Of a stretch of DNA of 64,000 nt, positions 60,120 to 64,000 are shown in pieces (positions within the stretch are counted from its first letter, which is position 1; each line of letters opens with the position of its first letter). This DNA is from an uncultured Lachnospiraceae bacterium (lineage in GTDB: Bacteria > Bacillota > Clostridia > Lachnospirales > Lachnospiraceae). The notes under the pieces were generated by a model. That model saw only the letters and a program-made list of their open reading frames with translations, did no database searches and was not told the DNA's origin. The stretch lies in contig CAJTPM010000012.1 in NCBI GenBank assembly GCA_910578085.1, positions 1 to 64,000 on the forward strand, given 5' to 3'. The position numbers and the translations under genes are program-made.

Positions 60120-61934
60120 ATGACTTATCCTTTTGAAAATGATACAGAGAAAATAGAGAAAAGGATTGCTGAAAGGAGCGTATCTTCTGAAAAGAATAGG
60201 ACATTTTTAATCAGGGTTATTGTCTTGATTGCGTCATTTTTACTGAGCTTTTCTGGTATTCTTTTGTGTAACGCAACGCTTAGTATGCAGCAGAATACCC
60301 GTATAAATAATGCGGCAGAAACATTAGGAACTGTTTTAGGAATTGTTATTGTACTTCTTTGTACAGCAGGACTGGCTGTCAAAAATATTCTTTATGTATC
60401 TGTATTGCAACGAGTACATGAATTTGCACAATTACGGGCAATCGGTGCAACTTACCGGCAAATTAAATCAGTAGTCAAGAAAGAACGTGACAAAATTGCA
60501 AAACCTTGTATTGTGTTGGGGACAATCATCGGTTTTTTGGTAAACTTAGTTTTACCACTTCATTTTTATTGGATACCAAGTATTGTATGTATTGTAATTT
60601 CCGGTATATTTATTTGGATTATCACAGCTTTGGCTTTTCAAGCACCAGCGAAAATGGCTGCATCTACATCTCCAATAGAAGCGCAACATACACAAGCAAC
60701 AAACTATTTTAGAAATGTTTGGACAAAGGGTAAGCTTACCCCTATAAGAATCGGGTGGATGTATTGTAGAGCCAATAGGAAGAAAGCTGCCTATACATTT
60801 TTATCTCTCGTTATGAGTGGAATTCTAATGTTTGGTGTTTTTTCAATACTGAATGCGATAAATCTCGAAAGACTCGCGGCACAACCTTATCAGGGGAATA
60901 GTGATGTATATGTATTGCTAAATTCAACAGCTGACGAGCAATCTACATATGATTTAATGAAGTCTACGCCTTTTACAGAGGAGCAAAAGCAAAAATTATA
61001 TAATATTTCAGGTGTAAATGATGTTTATGAATTATATATGTTAGACGGTATTCTTACAAATTCCGAGGGTAAAAAATTTGAACTGTCCATTGAAAATATC
61101 GTAAACTCAGCTATATTTGATAATGAAATTGTTGAGGGTGTGCAACCAAGTCAGGAATTACAGAACGGCGTAATTCCTGTTGCTATCAATAGATATTCGC
61201 CCTATTATCAGGAACTGAATATGCCGCTTCAAGTTGGAGATTATCTGCCATATACCATAGATACAGGTTATGGTAAAAAGGAAGTGAAATTAGTCGTAAG
61301 CGGATTTGTAGAAAACAGAGATACCGGGCTTGTAATTTATACAAGTAGTGAAAATATGAAATCACTGTCAGAGATGAACTGTACACTTGCATGGTATGTT
61401 TGTTTGGATGATAACAGAAAAGATGCAGCAACAACGACAATCAAGGAAATTTTTACAGATGATAACAGAGTTAATATATCAGTTTTGGCTGATGATGTTA
61501 TGACATTGGAAGATTACTTCCATAATGCGAAAGTTATAATTACTGTTTTGGTGGTGCTTATTAGTCTGTTTTCATTTATAAATATGCTGAATACCAGCAT
61601 TACAAATGCTATTGCCAGAAGACGCGACTATGCACTACTGGAAGCCACAGGTATGACAAAATTGCAGTTGCAAAAAGTACAACAGTCAGAAAACTTTATC
61701 TATCTGGTTGGAAGTTTTATAGGAAGCTGCATTTTAGGTATACCAATCGGATTTTTGCTTTGTACCCAAATATCAAAAATCCCCGGACTTTCATACTTTG
61801 AATATCATTTTCCAGTTCTTTTTGTGTTTTTATACCTTGCTGCTGTTGTAATGGTCTATAATGTAGTGTCAATATATCAGAAGAAATCTTTGTACCAGCA
61901 GTCAATTATAGACCGCATTAGAAAGACGGATTAA
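60120..61934 (+). CDS. FtsX-like ABC permease of the peptide-resistance-like module
   Basis: A 604-residue membrane protein with about eight predicted helices. Two N-terminal helices (about 25-50 and 63-90), a pair (about 125-175) and one at about 220-245 lead to a large extracytoplasmic domain (about 250-465). A C-terminal FtsX domain of three helices follows, with the typical ARRRDYALLEATGMTKLQL loop. A matching loop, RVHEFAQLRAIGATYRQIK, is in the N-terminal half. BceB proteins have ten helices and are slightly longer, so this is a variant. The AT-rich codons differ from the neighbours. Confidence 0.85.
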   Translation: MTYPFENDTEKIEKRIAERSVSSEKNRTFLIRVIVLIASFLLSFSGILLCNATLSMQQNTRINNAAETLGTVLGIVIVLLCTAGLAVKNILYVSVLQRVHEFAQLRAIGATYRQIKSVVKKERDKIAKPCIVLGTIIGFLVNLVLPLHFYWIPSIVCIVISGIFIWIITALAFQAPAKMAASTSPIEAQHTQATNYFRNVWTKGKLTPIRIGWMYCRANRKKAAYTFLSLVMSGILMFGVFSILNAINLERLAAQPYQGNSDVYVLLNSTADEQSTYDLMKSTPFTEEQKQKLYNISGVNDVYELYMLDGILTNSEGKKFELSIENIVNSAIFDNEIVEGVQPSQELQNGVIPVAINRYSPYYQELNMPLQVGDYLPYTIDTGYGKKEVKLVVSGFVENRDTGLVIYTSSENMKSLSEMNCTLAWYVCLDDNRKDAATTTIKEIFTDDNRVNISVLADDVMTLEDYFHNAKVIITVLVVLISLFSFINMLNTSITNAIARRRDYALLEATGMTKLQLQKVQQSENFIYLVGSFIGSCILGIPIGFLLCTQISKIPGLSYFEYHFPVLFVFLYLAAVVMVYNVVSIYQKKSLYQQSIIDRIRKTD

Positions 61935-62022
61935 GTTTTAATACTCCGTCAGCACCACAATTACATTACTCTGCTGATACAGCTAGCATGCAAACACGCT
62001 GGATTGTAGAGAAGATTTTTGA

Positions 62023-62390
62023 CCTTGCCGTGCACAGGAGGGGAGCCGTTGTTTGTCGCCGGAAGAGATACGGGAGGAAATGAGGCTGTTTCTGGCATCC
62101 GTTATTCAGTATTTCCCGGAGGAGGTACGGTCCCGGATCCTCCTGACGGCGCCGGCGCCGATTCGCGGAGACATCAGTGAGTATGAGTATTGCGGCCTGG
62201 CATCGGACAGATCCCATGAACTGGGAAAACAATATGAATCGCTTGCGTCGGATCTGGGGATATTTTTTCTTGATGCCGGTGCTCTTGGGCTGAAACTGGG
62301 TGGGGACGGACTCCATTTTACAGAGGAGGATCATCGGCATTTTGCGGAGGCAATAAGAAAAAGGTGGAGGAGATCTGGGACGGGGACTGA
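62023..62390 (+). pseudogene. Truncated and frameshifted SGNH/GDSL hydrolase gene
   Basis: The frame is open from 62023 and reads LSPEEIREEMRLFLASVIQY, ILLTAPAPIRGDI, and then DLGIFFLDAGALGLKLGGDG with LHFTEEDHRHFAEAI. These are the C-terminal blocks of SGNH esterases, including the catalytic Asp-x-x-His (DGLH). The GDS-serine and oxyanion blocks (about 90 N-terminal residues) are missing. The natural end, NKKKVEEIWDGD before a stop at 62388, is reached only after a frame change near 62350; the uncorrected frame runs to 62538 without family resemblance. It was probably cut by arrival of the AT-rich module to the left. Confidence 0.7.
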
Positions 62391-62594
62391 ATACTCTGAC
62401 GAGAAAAGAAGATATTTCCCGTATGCCGGCCATAAATATTTTCAGGAAAGTTCCGATATAAATAGTACAGGATGGGAAAAGATACCACGGAAGGTACACA
62501 GAGGACGATTGTGCACTGACCGTGGTGTTTTTGTGTAAGAACGGATCACGGAGGAGAGTGCTTGCGAACATTCCTGATATTATGAAGGAAGGGG

Positions 62595-63560
62595 ATGAAG
62601 TACGGAGTGAAAATCCAGAACAGCCATTACCAGATGGCATCACAGATGAAAAAGAGGGAAATCAAACAGGTGAAGGTCATGAAAGGAATGACCATGACGC
62701 GCATGAGCGGCAGTTTTCGTTCCATGACATTGAACAGCCAGAATGTGAGAGGCAAGGGGGCAGGCGAAGAGGAAGACGTGACCGCTAAGATGAGGCGGCG
62801 CAGTGTATATTTTCTCCTGGATATGCTCTTTGGAGAGCATGCGAGGAAGCTGCCTTCATTTGGCGGGGACAGCATGTCTTCCGCCTGGGGGATCGAAAAT
62901 GTGCACTATGAGACGGAAAATTATTTTATGCAGGAACAGAGCGCATCCTTTCAGACAACCGGCCAGGTGGTGACGGAGGACGGCAGAACCATCGATTTTA
63001 ACATGAATGTACATATGAGCAGCCGTTTTGAGGCATATTACAGGGAAAGCTTTGATTTACAGCGGGCGGTAAATCTGTGTGATCCGCTTGTGATCAATCT
63101 GGACTCTTCTCCGGCCACAGTGTCAGACCAGACATTCTATTTTGATCTGGACGGAGACGGTGTGGAGGAAAATATCCACAAATTAAACAGCGGCAGCGGC
63201 TATCTGGCGCTTGACAGAAATGGTGACGGTGAAATCAATGACGGCAGCGAACTGTTCGGCACCGCCTCCGGCGACGGCTTTGCGGATCTGGCAAAGTACG
63301 ACAAGGACGGCAACGGGTGGATCGATGAGAACGATGAGATCTGGAAACACTTAAAGATCTGGGTACAGACGGAAAACGGGCCTGAACTCTACAGTCTCGC
63401 TGAAAAGGGCGTAGGTGCTATCTGTTTAAACAAAGTACCCACCTATTATACACAGTATGGAAAAGACGGCGAAGTTGATGCCGTGGTGCGCAGTACCGGC
63501 ATGTTCCTCTATGAAAACGGCCGCGCCGGCAGCATGCAGCACCTGGATCTGGCAACCTGA
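62595..63560 (+). CDS. EF-hand-like calcium-binding acidic protein of unknown function
   Basis: A 321-residue protein with no clear signal peptide or transmembrane helix. The N-terminal about 100 residues are Met/Lys/Arg-rich and poorly ordered. The rest has repeated Asp/Gly calcium-binding loops, DLDGDGVEENI, DRNGDGEINDGSELFG and DKDGNGWIDENDEIWK, then KIWVQTENGPELYSLAEKGV and VVRSTGMFLYENGR. Proteins with this C-terminus are common in Lachnospiraceae genomes as hypothetical surface or cell-associated proteins. The ATG at 62595 directly follows GGAAGGGG, too close for ideal spacing, so the start is uncertain. Confidence 0.7.
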   Translation: MKYGVKIQNSHYQMASQMKKREIKQVKVMKGMTMTRMSGSFRSMTLNSQNVRGKGAGEEEDVTAKMRRRSVYFLLDMLFGEHARKLPSFGGDSMSSAWGIENVHYETENYFMQEQSASFQTTGQVVTEDGRTIDFNMNVHMSSRFEAYYRESFDLQRAVNLCDPLVINLDSSPATVSDQTFYFDLDGDGVEENIHKLNSGSGYLALDRNGDGEINDGSELFGTASGDGFADLAKYDKDGNGWIDENDEIWKHLKIWVQTENGPELYSLAEKGVGAICLNKVPTYYTQYGKDGEVDAVVRSTGMFLYENGRAGSMQHLDLAT

Positions 63561-63698
63561 ATTTATCTGACAGCGCAATTTTTGCCTTAATACAAAAATA
63601 TTGCTCTGTCCCTCAGGGGTCTGCGGAAGCGTGTCTGAATGGGGTACATGATCCCGCTTTCGCGTCCTCTGAACCAAAAAATAATTTCCTCCAATTCT

Positions 63699-63726
63699 GC
63701 ATAAAACAGACAGCACTGGAAAAACT
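63699..63726 (+). promoter_or_regulatory. Weak candidate forespore (sigma-F-like) promoter of the SpoIIQ-like gene
   Basis: GCATA (63699-63703) and GGAAAAACT (63718-63726) resemble the two halves of sigma-F promoters, but the 14-bp spacer is about two shorter than usual. It lies about 50 bp before the start codon. An earlier hairpin, GCGGAAGCG/CGCTTTCGC (about 63625-63663), is of unknown meaning. Confidence 0.3.
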
Positions 63727-63777
63727 AAGGGCATAGAATCAAATTTAGTTTATTATGTGGTTTGGAGGAAAAATAGA

Positions 63778-64000
63778 ATGAAGAAGCGTAGCGGTAAAAG
63801 TAGTCAGAGAAAAGAGAAAATGGTCATGATCATTTCCTCAGCGTTGGTGCTTACAGCGCTGACGGTCACCGGAATCTATGTACGGAACCAGAACAATGAG
63901 GAACCGGACGGGGGGTATACGATCGATTTCAGTTCACTGGAGGAGAGCAGTTCCTCAGGGGTTGAGGCAGAGGATATCCCGGTCACGGACAGCGATCTGG
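63778..64000 (+). CDS. Start of a SpoIIQ-like/M23 peptidase-type membrane protein, cut by the window edge
   Basis: The first 74 residues show a basic N-terminus (MKKRSGKSSQRKEKMVMI), one transmembrane helix (about 16-34: VMIISSALVLTALTVTGIYV) and an acidic/Ser linker (YTIDFSSLEESSSSG). This is the layout of Lachnospiraceae SpoIIQ-like proteins, which carry a C-terminal M23 domain and face SpoIIIAH across the septum. The M23 domain itself is outside the window, so the identity is an inference from the N-terminus. It has an ideal ribosome binding site (TGGAGGAAAAATAG). Confidence 0.55.
   Translation, partial: MKKRSGKSSQRKEKMVMIISSALVLTALTVTGIYVRNQNNEEPDGGYTIDFSSLEESSSSGVEAEDIPVTDSDL

Noticed and set aside
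63426..63734. 102-codon minus-strand open frame between the EF-hand-like protein and the last gene
   Set aside because: It overlaps the well-formed C-terminus of the + strand gene. It has no ribosome binding site and no similarity that I recognise.
1..64000. CRISPR array or toxin-antitoxin pair
   Set aside because: I looked for regularly spaced 25-40-bp repeats and for small overlapping gene pairs with known motifs. The only tandem repeats are the IS21 end repeats and short operator motifs.

Overview
The window reads as a chromosomal segment of a spore-forming Clostridia member, most likely Lachnospiraceae. Supporting signs are the sporulation genes (spoVG, spoVT and a SpoIIQ-like gene at the right edge), the GlgC/GlgD pair, two DnaD domains next to a DnaI-type loader, a long ribose-phosphate pyrophosphokinase, BMP-type nucleoside uptake, and a broken PD-(D/E)XK 'transposase' of the type scattered through gut Lachnospiraceae. 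The assignment rests on protein families and gene order, not on a database search.

Layout. 1-2400: the edge of a mobile segment, with the end of an IS21-family element and a two-gene operon for a double-HTH regulator and a small phage-like regulator. It abuts a 3' scrap of an N-acetylmuramoyl-L-alanine amidase gene (2401-2538). 2603-8613: an eight-gene type IV pilus/type II secretion-like locus flanked and interrupted by two paralogous secreted transglutaminase-fold proteins. 8626-12602: housekeeping genes (Sua5, RpiB, Upp, dCMP deaminase) and a coiled-coil cell-wall hydrolase. 12772-20304, mostly minus strand: a CaCA exchanger behind a yybP-ykoY Mn2+ riboswitch, QueT behind a probable preQ1 riboswitch, tRNA-Gly(CCC), Prs, DnaI, DnaD and MurC. 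20658-28026: glgC-glgD-spoVG-pth-mfd, resembling the Bacillus spoVG-prs-pth-mfd neighbourhood. 28237-35476: a 33-residue ORF, a nucleoside ABC transporter with thymidine kinase, a rubredoxin-fused flavin reductase, and spoVT with a good sigma-G-like promoter. 35553-38542, minus: a DUF2142 membrane protein and PncB.

38696-47600 is a sugar-utilisation island. It has a divergent AraC regulator, a solute-binding protein with two permeases, a TIM-barrel isomerase/epimerase, an MDR dehydrogenase, a GH57-like hydrolase and a radical SAM protein. The last four follow one another closely, and I cannot match the set to a described pathway. 47794-57195 holds the broken transposase gene, ileS, glycogen phosphorylase, a 129-bp multi-branched inverted repeat and an aconitase-family hydratase.

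57421-61934 is an AT-rich module with a response regulator, an intramembrane-type sensor kinase, an ABC ATPase and an FtsX-like permease (BceRS-AB-like). Both promoters carry the same operator layout: two ACATTT repeats 11 bp apart, 6 bp upstream of the -10 box. It lies beside a 5'-truncated SGNH hydrolase gene, followed by an EF-hand-like acidic protein and the start of a SpoIIQ/M23-type gene.

The best candidates for something undescribed are the pilus locus with twin transglutaminases, the AraC/ABC/GH57/radical-SAM sugar island, and the self-regulated peptide-resistance-like module.
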